DNA of 64,000 nt from contig JASLKK010000002.1 in NCBI GenBank assembly GCA_030747595.1, positions 121,018 to 185,017 on the forward strand, read 5' to 3'. Below are positions 1-6,925 of this stretch, piece by piece (the first letter of the stretch is position 1; each line of letters begins with the position of its first letter). Made by a program: the position numbers and the translations under genes. Below the pieces are notes generated by a model. The model was given only the letters and a program-made list of their open reading frames with translations. It had not been told where the DNA came from and made no database searches. This DNA is from Acidimicrobiales bacterium. Its GTDB lineage: Bacteria > Actinomycetota > Acidimicrobiia > Acidimicrobiales > MedAcidi-G1.

Positions 1-243
1 CAGGAGTTGCACCATCCGGGTCGTGTTTCGGCCACCGATCTCGTGAACCCCGACTTCGTTGCCCTGGCCGGTGCCTACGGCATGCATGCCGAGCGGGTCG
101 ACCGGACTGACCGGTTTGCACCAGCCTTCGAGCGGGCACTGGCCTCAGACACCGGTGCCCTCCTGCACCTGGTGATTGCTACCGAGCAGCTAACCCCCCG
201 CCTTACGGTCCAGGGCGTGCGCAACTCCGACGGACCGGAATGA
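1..243 (+). CDS. Thiamine-diphosphate-dependent enzyme, C-terminal fragment (acetolactate synthase-like family)
   Basis: The frame is open from the first base of the window and stops at 241-243, so only about the last 80 residues are visible. They run HHPGRVSATDLVNPDFVALAGAYGMHAERV, then an alpha-helical stretch and a hydrophobic LLHLVIA strand. This is the pattern of the C-terminal pyrophosphate-binding domain of acetolactate-synthase-like enzymes, where the aspartate/asparagine plus FVALAGAYG segment precedes the final beta strand. Family enzymes decarboxylate 2-keto acids. The gene starts before the window, so substrate and N-terminal domains cannot be judged. The next 150 bases to the TetR stop hold no convincing gene. 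Confidence 0.7.
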   Translation, partial: QELHHPGRVSATDLVNPDFVALAGAYGMHAERVDRTDRFAPAFERALASDTGALLHLVIATEQLTPRLTVQGVRNSDGPE

Positions 244-395
244 TCGTGTGGCGGATCTCGAACCTTCTGTGTCGCTTCACTGCCGACGCTCCGGTGACCG
301 ACATGCTCGACGCCGTCGGTGGCTCCGAAGCGTTCGTCCGCTGGAGGACCAGGCTTGATGACCTGTTACCAGGCCGGATTCTGTCGAGCGAGGGG

Positions 396-1004
396 CTAGC
401 CGATCTCGGCCTCGACCGCGTCGGCAACCAAGCGTCGCGTTTCGACATCGTTGATCACCCCGCCGTGGGCTACCTGCTGGATGGCCAACCCCTCAATTAG
501 GCAGGCCAGTCGCCATGCTGAGTCCCGGGGGTTGACACAGGAGAAGTCCCCGGAGGCGACACCGTCTGTGAGGGCTTCAGCGAGAACCTCGACCCAGGCC
601 TCGTCCAACTCCATGACCGTCTGCCGGAAGGACTCGGACTGCAGCGCGACCGCCCAGCCCTCGATCCATAGTCGCCAGCTAGAAAAGCCGCTGGCTGGGT
701 AGAAATTGTTGATCACTATGTCGAGGAGTTCTCTTGGTGTTCCGCCGGTTTCCACCAGAATCCGTAAAGCCGCTAGTTCCTTTTCGGCGGCGTGCCTGAA
801 CGCGGCGGCTAGGAGTTCATCCTTGGTGTCGAAGTGGTAGTGGACGAGACCGGTCGAGATCCCGAGGTGCTTCGCCACGTCGCCCACCCGAGTGGCGGCG
901 ATCCCCTGCTTGCCCATGACCGCGCAGGCTGCCTCAAGGATCTCTATTCGACGCTTCTCGACGGCCGGCTTGTGCCCCTGCGACTCTTCCACCGATTGCA
1001 CCAT
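396..1004 (-). CDS. TetR/AcrR-family transcriptional regulator (BetI-like)
   Basis: A 202-residue protein with the TetR plan: an N-terminal DNA-binding domain at about residues 17-65 (EILEAACAVMGKQGIAATRV, then VAKHLGISTGLVHYHFDTKDELL) followed by a helical ligand-binding C-terminal domain. The helix-turn-helix LVHYHF core is typical of the BetI/AcrR branch. It is divergent from the ABC ATPase gene, and an inverted repeat lies directly against its ATG. A closely related palindrome lies between the binding-protein and Rieske genes 4.3 kb away, so it probably represses itself, the importer and the oxygenase until the substrate binds. No Shine-Dalgarno precedes the ATG, so the mRNA may be leaderless. 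The ligand is unknown; a quaternary amine or polyamine is an inference. Confidence 0.88.
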   Translation of the reverse strand: MVQSVEESQGHKPAVEKRRIEILEAACAVMGKQGIAATRVGDVAKHLGISTGLVHYHFDTKDELLAAAFRHAAEKELAALRILVETGGTPRELLDIVINNFYPASGFSSWRLWIEGWAVALQSESFRQTVMELDEAWVEVLAEALTDGVASGDFSCVNPRDSAWRLACLIEGLAIQQVAHGGVINDVETRRLVADAVEAEIG

Positions 1005-1022
1005 ACTGACTGACCCGTCAGT
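1005..1022. promoter_or_regulatory. Probable TetR operator between tetR and the ABC ATPase gene
   Basis: Perfect arms ACTGAC (1009-1014) and GTCAGT (1017-1022) flank CC, and a second ACTGAC starts at 1005. The site abuts the TetR start codon (1004) and lies 32 nt before the ATPase ATG (1054). Over a 22-nt alignment it shares 17 bases with the palindrome at 5273-5294. Position and shape are those expected for an autoregulatory TetR operator. Confidence 0.7.
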
Positions 1023-1053
1023 TCATCGCAGTCCGAGCCGGTACGCTGCGCCA

Positions 1054-2097
1054 ATGGCGGTCGCCACGGGCCACGTGGTCCTTTCCGACCTCGAGAAGCG
1101 GTTCGACGACGTGGCCGTGGTCCGGGGCATCGACCTTGACATAGCGTCCGGGGAGTTCTTCTCACTCCTCGGGCCGTCGGGATGCGGCAAGACCACAACG
1201 CTGCGCATCATTGGGGGCTTCGAACGGCCGGACCGGGGCTCGGTGTGGATTGACGGTGAGGAGGTGACCGACCTAGCGCCGGAACACCGCCCGGTCAACA
1301 CCGTCTTCCAGAGTTACGCGCTTTTCCCCCACCTCACCGTGGAGCGCAATGTGGCCTTCGGGCTTCGGTTCCAGAAGGTCTCAACCGATGAGGTGGGGAC
1401 GCGGGTCGCCCGGGCGCTGGACCTGGTCGAACTCGGTGGCTTGGAGGGCCGGCGCCCCCACCAACTTTCCGGAGGGCAGCAGCAGCGCGTTGCCCTGGCC
1501 CGAGCCCTGATACTGGAGCCGCGGGTCCTGTTGCTCGACGAACCGTTGGGGGCGCTGGATGCCCGACTCCGCAAGGCCCTTCAGGTGGAGTTACGCAGCC
1601 TCCAGCAGGCGATCGGAATCACCTTTGTGTACGTCACCCACGACCAGGAGGAGGCGTTGACGATGAGCGACCGCTTGGCCGTGATGGACGAGGGCCGTCT
1701 GGTGCAGGTGGGGACCCCTCGGGAGGTCTATGAGGAGCCGATCGACGGTTCGGTGGCCGATTTCCTGGGCGTGGCCAACCTCCTCGATGTGGAACACCTG
1801 GGCGGGGGGAGGGTCCAGGTTGGGGACCGAGTGCTTCGGGCGACAGGTGACGGACCAGTAGGGCGCTGTCGCGTGGTCATTCGGCCCGAGCGGGTCCGGC
1901 TGGTCGAAGGAGAGCCAGACAACGGACTGCCCGTTGTAGTGGAGCGGCGGGTCTTCACTGGTGCCACCACCCAGGTCCATCTCAGGAGCGGGGACGTAAC
2001 CTTTCATGCCTTGTTGGCCAATAGCGGCGGGGTGGCAGGCGAAGGTGCTACCCACGCGGAGATGCCGGTCGACGCCCTCCGCTTGCTGGCCAGCTAG
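1054..2097 (+). CDS. potA: ABC transporter ATP-binding protein, spermidine/putrescine (PotA) type
   Basis: A 347-residue ATPase that would energise import of a polyamine-like or betaine-like solute. Walker [10 protein letters not shown] is at residues 40-48, the Q-loop sits in [12 protein letters not shown], the signature is [15 protein letters not shown], Walker B is [12 protein letters not shown] and the switch histidine is in [14 protein letters not shown]-like C-terminal domain (about 240-345) is typical of PotA/PotG. I chose the ATG at 1054 because the family motif spacing starts there; upstream in-frame codons overlap tetR. The cognate permeases and binding protein are on the opposite strand, so the transporter is split between two transcription units that end tail to tail 21 nt apart. 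The symbol reflects family, not proven substrate. Confidence 0.9.
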   Translation: MAVATGHVVLSDLEKRFDDVAVVRGIDLDIASGEFFSLLGPSGCGKTTTLRIIGGFERPDRGSVWIDGEEVTDLAPEHRPVNTVFQSYALFPHLTVERNVAFGLRFQKVSTDEVGTRVARALDLVELGGLEGRRPHQLSGGQQQRVALARALILEPRVLLLDEPLGALDARLRKALQVELRSLQQAIGITFVYVTHDQEEALTMSDRLAVMDEGRLVQVGTPREVYEEPIDGSVADFLGVANLLDVEHLGGGRVQVGDRVLRATGDGPVGRCRVVIRPERVRLVEGEPDNGLPVVVERRVFTGATTQVHLRSGDVTFHALLANSGGVAGEGATHAEMPVDALRLLAS

Positions 2098-2118
2098 CCG
2101 ATTTCCAGACTGTTGGGT

Positions 2119-2994
2119 TCAGATGCCGACTGAGGTGAGGTCGGCCAGCGCCGACTCCTTAGTTCCGCGACGACGCCGGAACCACGACATGACGCTGGCT
2201 CCAAGGGCGAGGGCAACCAGCGTGGAGGCGACGAGGAACGAGGCTAGGGCGTTTAGCGCTGGCGTAGAGCTGGTCCGCACGGCCGAGTAGATCCGGACAG
2301 GCACCGTCTCCGACCCAGCCCCCGAGGATAGGAAGGCGCTGATTACGAAGTCGTCGATCGACATGGCGAACACGATCACGAAACCGGCGAAGATGGCCGG
2401 GGCGAGCAGCGGTAGGAGAACTAGTCGGATGGCCTGGAGCTGGCTAGCGCCCAGGTCTCGAGCCGCCTCCTCGTAGTCCCGTCCGATCGACAGGAGCCGG
2501 CCGCGGGCCACCACAACCACGTACGAGATGGAGAAGGTCACGTGGCCCAGCAGCTGGGCTGGTCGTCCCAGCGGGATTCCGGTGTACAGGTTCGTGAAGA
2601 CCAACAGCAGCGAGGCGCCCATCACGATCTCGGGGGTGACGAGCGGGACCAACATCAACCAGTTGGCGCCGCTGGCCGTCCGGGACCGCCATCGGGCCAG
2701 GCCTATAGCCAGAGCGATGCCGATCGGGGTTGCCACCAGCATGGTGAGGAGAGCCAGAACCAACGAGTTACGCAGGGCACTGTGCAGGGTCTCGTCGTGG
2801 AGAAGCGAGGCATTAGGTTCCCCGGTCCACCAGCGCAGCGAGAAGCCCTGCCAGACCGAACGACTACGCCCGCCATTGAACGAGAACAAGACGGCGATGG
2901 CTACCGGCAGAAACATCCAGAGCACGTAGGCCCACGTCCAGGTGGCAAGGCCGATCGGCCGCCGCCACGGGTTCCGACCTCGTCGCCTGCTCAT
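2119..2994 (-). CDS. potC: ABC transporter permease, PotC type
   Basis: A 291-residue inner-membrane permease with about six hydrophobic segments beginning at WTWAYVLWMFLPVAIAVLF. The cytoplasmic coupling (EAA) loop reads YEEAARDLGASQLQAIRLVLLP, which docks on the ATPase. The C-terminus is basic (SWFRRRRG). It follows the PotB-type permease with a 4-nt ATGA overlap, so the two are translationally coupled. With the binding protein and the plus-strand ATPase it makes a complete PotABCD-type importer. The polyamine-type family also contains opine, betaine-like and iron importers, so the exact cargo is open. Confidence 0.9.
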   Translation of the reverse strand: MSRRRGRNPWRRPIGLATWTWAYVLWMFLPVAIAVLFSFNGGRSRSVWQGFSLRWWTGEPNASLLHDETLHSALRNSLVLALLTMLVATPIGIALAIGLARWRSRTASGANWLMLVPLVTPEIVMGASLLLVFTNLYTGIPLGRPAQLLGHVTFSISYVVVVARGRLLSIGRDYEEAARDLGASQLQAIRLVLLPLLAPAIFAGFVIVFAMSIDDFVISAFLSSGAGSETVPVRIYSAVRTSSTPALNALASFLVASTLVALALGASVMSWFRRRRGTKESALADLTSVGI

Positions 2995-3920
2995 GCCCGG
3001 ATTTCCCGCTGCATCCGCATAGTGCTGACCAGGTAGTAGGACATGAGGACGACCAGAAGGGCCGACAGCACCAGGACTAGGACGGCCCCCTTCTGGGGCT
3101 GGGTGGTGGCGTTCAGGTAGAAGTCGACCTGGTTCCCCACCATCTCAGTGGCCGGCGACCGCGACAGCATGTCGTTCGTGTAGTAGTCACCGAACATGGG
3201 CAGAGCGATGATCACACCGGCCCCGAGCATCCCGGGACGCGACAGTGGGATGGTCACGAGGCGGAAGGTCCGGCCTGGTCCGGCCCCCAGGTCACGGGCC
3301 GCCTCAAGGAGCCGGCCGTCGAGTCGCTCGAGGGCGGCGTAGAGGGGGAGGACTAGGAACGGGACGTAGCCGTATACCAGACCCAGCACCACGGTGACCG
3401 GCTGGCCGTCTAACCAGTTCACCTGGACCCCGAACACCGAGAAGGCCCGGGTTACCCAGCCGTCAACTTGTAGCAGGTTGACCCAGGCCAGCATCCGCAT
3501 CAGGTAGTTGACCCAGAACGGCAGGACCATTAGGGCTAGGAGGAGGCCGCGCCATCGTCCAGCGTGCCGAGCCAGGTAGTACGCCACCGGATAGCCGACG
3601 AAGAACGAGAGGACGACGGCACACACCACATAGGAAATGGTGCGTAGGAACACCTTCCGGAGGCTCCCCCCGAAGATCTCGCCGAGGACCTCGCCCGCAG
3701 TGCCGAAGCTCCAGTTGAGAGGGTTCCAGGCCGGGACGGCGTTGCGGAAGACGGGATCGATGTCTCCGAAGGCCACGCAGACCAGCGCGTAGAACGGCAC
3801 CACGAACAGCACCAGTAGCCAGACCGTCCCTGGGAGGGCGAACAGCCCCCAAAGGGTGCCCCGGTCACCGCGCTGTCGTGACCCGTCGGAGGTTGTTACG
3901 GAAGTTGGGGCGCCGGTCAC
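2991..3920 (-). CDS. potB: ABC transporter permease, PotB type
   Basis: A 309-residue permease with six predicted membrane spans (first at GLFALPGTVWLLVLFVVPFYALV) and the coupling loop LLEAARDLGAGPGRTFRLVTIPLSRPG. The periplasmic and core segments (MVLPFWVNYLMRMLAWVNLL, YGYVPFLVLPLYAALERLD) closely match PotB/YdcU proteins. The gene lies 46 nt after the binding-protein gene and overlaps the PotC-type gene by 4 nt, giving the order binding protein, PotB, PotC in one operon. The N-terminal 25 residues are polar and start with MTGAPTSV. The start is the first ATG after the binding-protein stop and no better one is visible. Confidence 0.9.
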   Translation of the reverse strand: MTGAPTSVTTSDGSRQRGDRGTLWGLFALPGTVWLLVLFVVPFYALVCVAFGDIDPVFRNAVPAWNPLNWSFGTAGEVLGEIFGGSLRKVFLRTISYVVCAVVLSFFVGYPVAYYLARHAGRWRGLLLALMVLPFWVNYLMRMLAWVNLLQVDGWVTRAFSVFGVQVNWLDGQPVTVVLGLVYGYVPFLVLPLYAALERLDGRLLEAARDLGAGPGRTFRLVTIPLSRPGMLGAGVIIALPMFGDYYTNDMLSRSPATEMVGNQVDFYLNATTQPQKGAVLVLVLSALLVVLMSYYLVSTMRMQREIRA

Positions 3921-3966
3921 CGTCGTTGCTCAGCGAGAAAGGGGTCGCCCGGCAGTGGGCCGAGGA

Positions 3967-5220
3967 TCAGCCAGCGGTGAACTTGGCCCAGACGTCGGTC
4001 CAGCGGGCATCCACGTCCGGCTCCAGGGCCACGGCTCGGTTGCCCTTGGCGTACTGCGCCGGGGTTATCAGGGCGTTGGCCAGATTGGCCGGGACGTATT
4101 CCCAGTCGATCAACGTCTGGGCGTCCAGGGCCTCCAGGGCCGGCTGGTAGCCCGTCCACCCGAAGTTCTCCAGGGCGTTGTCGACGTCGAGGAAGAAATT
4201 GATGAACTCATGGGCCAGGACGGGACGCTCGGCGTTCCTAGCCACGCAGAAGACGTCGTTTCCGGTCACCATTTCGTCGGGCTGCCAATAGCCGAGTTCG
4301 GTCCATGAGGCATCCTCCGGGAGGTACCAGACACCGAGGAGCATGTCACCTGACCAGCACTGGTTGACTACGCGTGTTCCAGCGGGGACCTCGGTGTAGG
4401 CGAGGATGTCGATCTTCGGGTTTGTGGCAGCCGACATCTCCCGGAGGTCCTCCAGGGCGGCGTTCAGGACCTTCTGGTCACCGGTGTTGATGTCCTCACC
4501 ATTGCGGTGCAACACCGAGCCGATTACATCGCGGTAGGAGTCCAGGATGCCGAGGCGACCGGAATAGGCGGGGTCCCACAGGATGTCCCACCCGTTGCCC
4601 GACTCGAAGTAGGACGTGTCGACGTCCATGTCCGTCCGGTAGCCGATCCCCGTCGAATAGATGATGTACGGAGTCGTGTACTGGGCACCCACGTCGTAGT
4701 AGGGGTCGCGGAGGCCCTCGATGACGTTGCCGAAATTGGACAGGTAGGAGTGATTGAGGGGCTGGAGAAGTTCAGCAGCCACCAGCCGGGATAGGACGGA
4801 GTCGGTCATCCCGATGATGAGGTCGGGCGTGAAGGCACCGGAGCGGAGCTTGTTGAGTGCCCCTTCCTCGGTGTCGTAGGTGGTGACGGCGGTCTTGACG
4901 CCGTAGGTCTCCTCAAACCGGGCGACCACGTCCGGGTTGAGGTAGTCCACGTAGTTGAGTATCTGCAGGGTTCCGCCTTCGTGGGCTTTCCCAGCAGCCA
5001 CGGCGTCCCCGACGCTGGGAAGCGTGACCGGCTTGTCGGGCCGGGCCAGTTTCAGGGCTGTGCCCGAACCGCCGTCGCTTCCGCAGGCGGCGAGGATCGA
5101 CGGGCCGAGTACCAGGCCGCCGGCGGCCATAGCGGAACCACCGAGGAACTGGCGCCTACTGACCGGAGAGCGGCTCGCAGAGGTGGTCGGGCGTCGGCGT
5201 TCAGGCTGGCGGTTCTTCAT
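3967..5220 (-). CDS. potD: Polyamine-type extracellular substrate-binding lipoprotein (PotD family), Tat signal
   Basis: A 417-residue binding protein. It starts with a long basic leader; SRRQFL at residues 21-26 is a twin-arginine motif, followed by a hydrophobic stretch and the lipobox LAAC at 43-46, so the mature protein is probably lipid-anchored outside the membrane. The mature part has PotD-type landmarks: LQILNYVDYLNPDVVARFEETYGVKT, a DLIIGMTDSV segment and YTTPYIIYSTGIGYR. The ATG at 5220 was chosen over the upstream ATG at 5274 because a GAGGGG stretch precedes it and the upstream start would lie inside the operator at 5272-5295. It is first in the minus-strand operon and divergent from the Rieske gene. 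Fold-mates bind polyamines, but quaternary amines are also plausible. Confidence 0.9.
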   Translation of the reverse strand: MKNRQPERRRPTTSASRSPVSRRQFLGGSAMAAGGLVLGPSILAACGSDGGSGTALKLARPDKPVTLPSVGDAVAAGKAHEGGTLQILNYVDYLNPDVVARFEETYGVKTAVTTYDTEEGALNKLRSGAFTPDLIIGMTDSVLSRLVAAELLQPLNHSYLSNFGNVIEGLRDPYYDVGAQYTTPYIIYSTGIGYRTDMDVDTSYFESGNGWDILWDPAYSGRLGILDSYRDVIGSVLHRNGEDINTGDQKVLNAALEDLREMSAATNPKIDILAYTEVPAGTRVVNQCWSGDMLLGVWYLPEDASWTELGYWQPDEMVTGNDVFCVARNAERPVLAHEFINFFLDVDNALENFGWTGYQPALEALDAQTLIDWEYVPANLANALITPAQYAKGNRAVALEPDVDARWTDVWAKFTAG

Positions 5221-5271
5221 GGATGGGCCCCCTCGTGGTAGTTCTCGCGATGGCGCGGCACTATAGTCAGC

Positions 5272-5295
5272 CACTGACTGACTCGCCAGTCAGTG
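5272..5295. promoter_or_regulatory. 24-nt palindrome, probable operator for the TetR protein encoded at 396-1004
   Basis: Perfect 9-nt arms CACTGACTG (5272-5280) and CAGTCAGTG (5287-5295) enclose six bases. It sits in the divergent region between the binding-protein gene (ATG at 5220) and the Rieske gene (start near 5375), and resembles the site at 1005-1022. It is the more symmetric copy, hence probably the stronger site. It could control both directions at once. Confidence 0.75.
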
Positions 5296-5374
5296 CCTTC
5301 GGTCAGAGTCCAGGCGGACCCGGGGGGAAGCTATGACAAGGCGGGGCCCACTGGGGTTCCGGGAGGAGGGATAC

Positions 5375-6475
5375 GTGTCTACGGCGATGAAGCCCACATT
5401 GCGAGGGGAGGAATATCGGTCTCCAGCGGTCTATGACGCCGACCTCGAGGGCGTCTTCCACCGGCGGTGGTGCTACGTCGGGCGCTCCGAGCGGCTGGCT
5501 CACGTGGGTGATCGCCTGGTGGTCGACGTCGGTGCTGAGAGCGTCCTCGTACTCCGTAATCGGGACGGAGATCTACAGGCCTATTACAACGTGTGTCGGC
5601 ATCGGGGTTCGCAGTTGTGTGACGCCAGCGGGGGCGGCTTCGGAGCGGCGATCACCTGCCCGTACCACGCTTGGAGCTATTCGCTGGACGGCGAGTTGGT
5701 GGCGACCCCGAACGTGGCGAAGGAGGAGCTTGACCGTATGGCGTTCCCACTCCATCGGGTTGCGGTGGAGAGCTGGCAGGGGATGCTCTTCGTCAGCCTG
5801 GCCAACGACCCTCCGCCGTTGGTGGACTGGCTGGCCGAAAGCAGCGACGAGATTTTGTCGTTCGAGCGGTTGCAGCTGGACCGTCTCCGGCTTGGGAGGC
5901 TGGAGACCAGCACGGTGGCCGCCAACTGGAAGGTTGTGGTGGAGAACTATGCCGAGTGTCTCCACTGCCCGCAGGTCCACCCCGAACTGGTAGAGATAAT
6001 CCCCCTTCACCAACAGGGTGACGTGATTGACGAGGGCCGGGATGACGGTGGTGCCTGGTTAGCTGAGGGGGCCAACAGCTTCACGGCTGACGGTACGGCC
6101 CCACTCCCGGTGATCGCCACCATGACGCCAGGCGACGAACGGTCCTACCTCTCGGCGTTCGTCTATCCGAACCTCTTCGTCGACATCACCGGCACCAGCG
6201 TGATCCTGACCCGGTTAATCCCCCGGGGGCCGGCGCGGACCGACTACGAGATCGAGTACCTGTTCGAGCCCTCCGCAGTTGAGTCTGACGACTTCGACCC
6301 CAGCGCGGTCTGTGACTTCAGCAACCTGGTCCTGGCCCAGGACAACGCGGTTTGCGAACGCACCCAGCGGGGGGTGAGCTCGCGCTCGTTCGACCGGGGG
6401 ATGTTCGCTGCCCGGGACTCGCTCTGCTGGGACTTCACCCAGCAATACCTCGCCGATCTGGCCGCAGAGTCGTGA
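5375..6475 (+). CDS. Rieske non-heme iron oxygenase, alpha subunit (quaternary-amine oxygenase-like)
   Basis: A 366-residue oxygenase component. The Rieske [2Fe-2S] ligands are C74-x-H76 and C95-x-x-H98. The catalytic iron motif is NYAECLHCPQVH, giving E194, H197 and H202, and QDNAVCE near residue 330 supplies the likely third iron ligand. Most ring hydroxylases carry Asp where E194 sits; Glu in an NYxECxHC context is, from memory, characteristic of the carnitine oxygenase CntA/YeaW and choline monooxygenase branch. No beta subunit or reductase gene is near. I chose GTG at 5375 because a strong GGGAGGAGG lies five bases upstream; ATG at 5333 or 5387 are alternatives. The palindrome upstream implies TetR control together with the importer. 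Substrate is inferred, not shown. Confidence 0.85.
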   Translation: MSTAMKPTLRGEEYRSPAVYDADLEGVFHRRWCYVGRSERLAHVGDRLVVDVGAESVLVLRNRDGDLQAYYNVCRHRGSQLCDASGGGFGAAITCPYHAWSYSLDGELVATPNVAKEELDRMAFPLHRVAVESWQGMLFVSLANDPPPLVDWLAESSDEILSFERLQLDRLRLGRLETSTVAANWKVVVENYAECLHCPQVHPELVEIIPLHQQGDVIDEGRDDGGAWLAEGANSFTADGTAPLPVIATMTPGDERSYLSAFVYPNLFVDITGTSVILTRLIPRGPARTDYEIEYLFEPSAVESDDFDPSAVCDFSNLVLAQDNAVCERTQRGVSSRSFDRGMFAARDSLCWDFTQQYLADLAAES

Positions 6476-6876
6476 CCGTAGACGGGCACGGGGAGTGGCA
6501 GGGGCCGCACATGGACCCCATCGGTTCCGCCGAACGCCGGGTAGCTAACCGGTTCGAGGCCGAGTTCGTCCCGTTCATCGTCGACGGCGAGCCGTCGCCC
6601 GGCGAGTGGATCCTGCAGCTTGACGGGTCGTACCCGCTGGGGGGCGGTTTCCACGTCTACCGCATGGACCCGGGCACGCGGACTACACCCCACGAGCACA
6701 CCTGCGACGAGCAGTTCCTGATGCTGGAGGGCGAGCTGATTGACCACGACGGTCACGTATACCGGCCGGGAGATCTGGTGCTGCTGGCCGCAGGGACCCG
6801 GCACGACTCGAGAACCGAGACCGGATGCACCCTCGCCGTCTTCATTGCTACGACAGAGGAGAACCTGGTCGACTGA
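6472..6876 (+). CDS. Small cupin-domain protein
   Basis: A 134-residue single-domain cupin. Motif 1 reads PHEHTCDEQFLMLEGEL (HxH, then a Glu) and motif 2 reads YRPGDLVLLAAGTRHDS, with the conserved histidine, so a metal site of the three-His/one-Glu kind is present. The GTG start at 6472 overlaps the stop of the Rieske gene as GTGA, so the two are probably translationally coupled. That start adds 13 residues before the alternative ATG at 6511. Cupins of this size include isomerases, dioxygenases and sensors; a job in handling the Rieske product or in sensing is possible, but the exact function is unknown. Confidence 0.75.
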   Translation: MTVDGHGEWQGPHMDPIGSAERRVANRFEAEFVPFIVDGEPSPGEWILQLDGSYPLGGGFHVYRMDPGTRTTPHEHTCDEQFLMLEGELIDHDGHVYRPGDLVLLAAGTRHDSRTETGCTLAVFIATTEENLVD

Positions 6877-6925
6877 CCGGTTCCGCCGCTGGTTCCTCTT
6901 CAGCTGTTTTCTACGCTGGCGGTCT

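Noticed and set aside
240..500. Plus-strand ORF of 86 codons overlapping the stop of the first gene by ATGA
   Set aside because: The overlap is attractive, but about 40 percent lies antisense to the end of tetR, and the sequence resembles no known domain.
5333..5374. ATG at 5333 as start of the Rieske oxygenase
   Set aside because: The purine-rich stretch before it is only two bases from the ATG, while the GTG at 5375 has a well-spaced GGGAGGAGG; it is kept as an alternative only.
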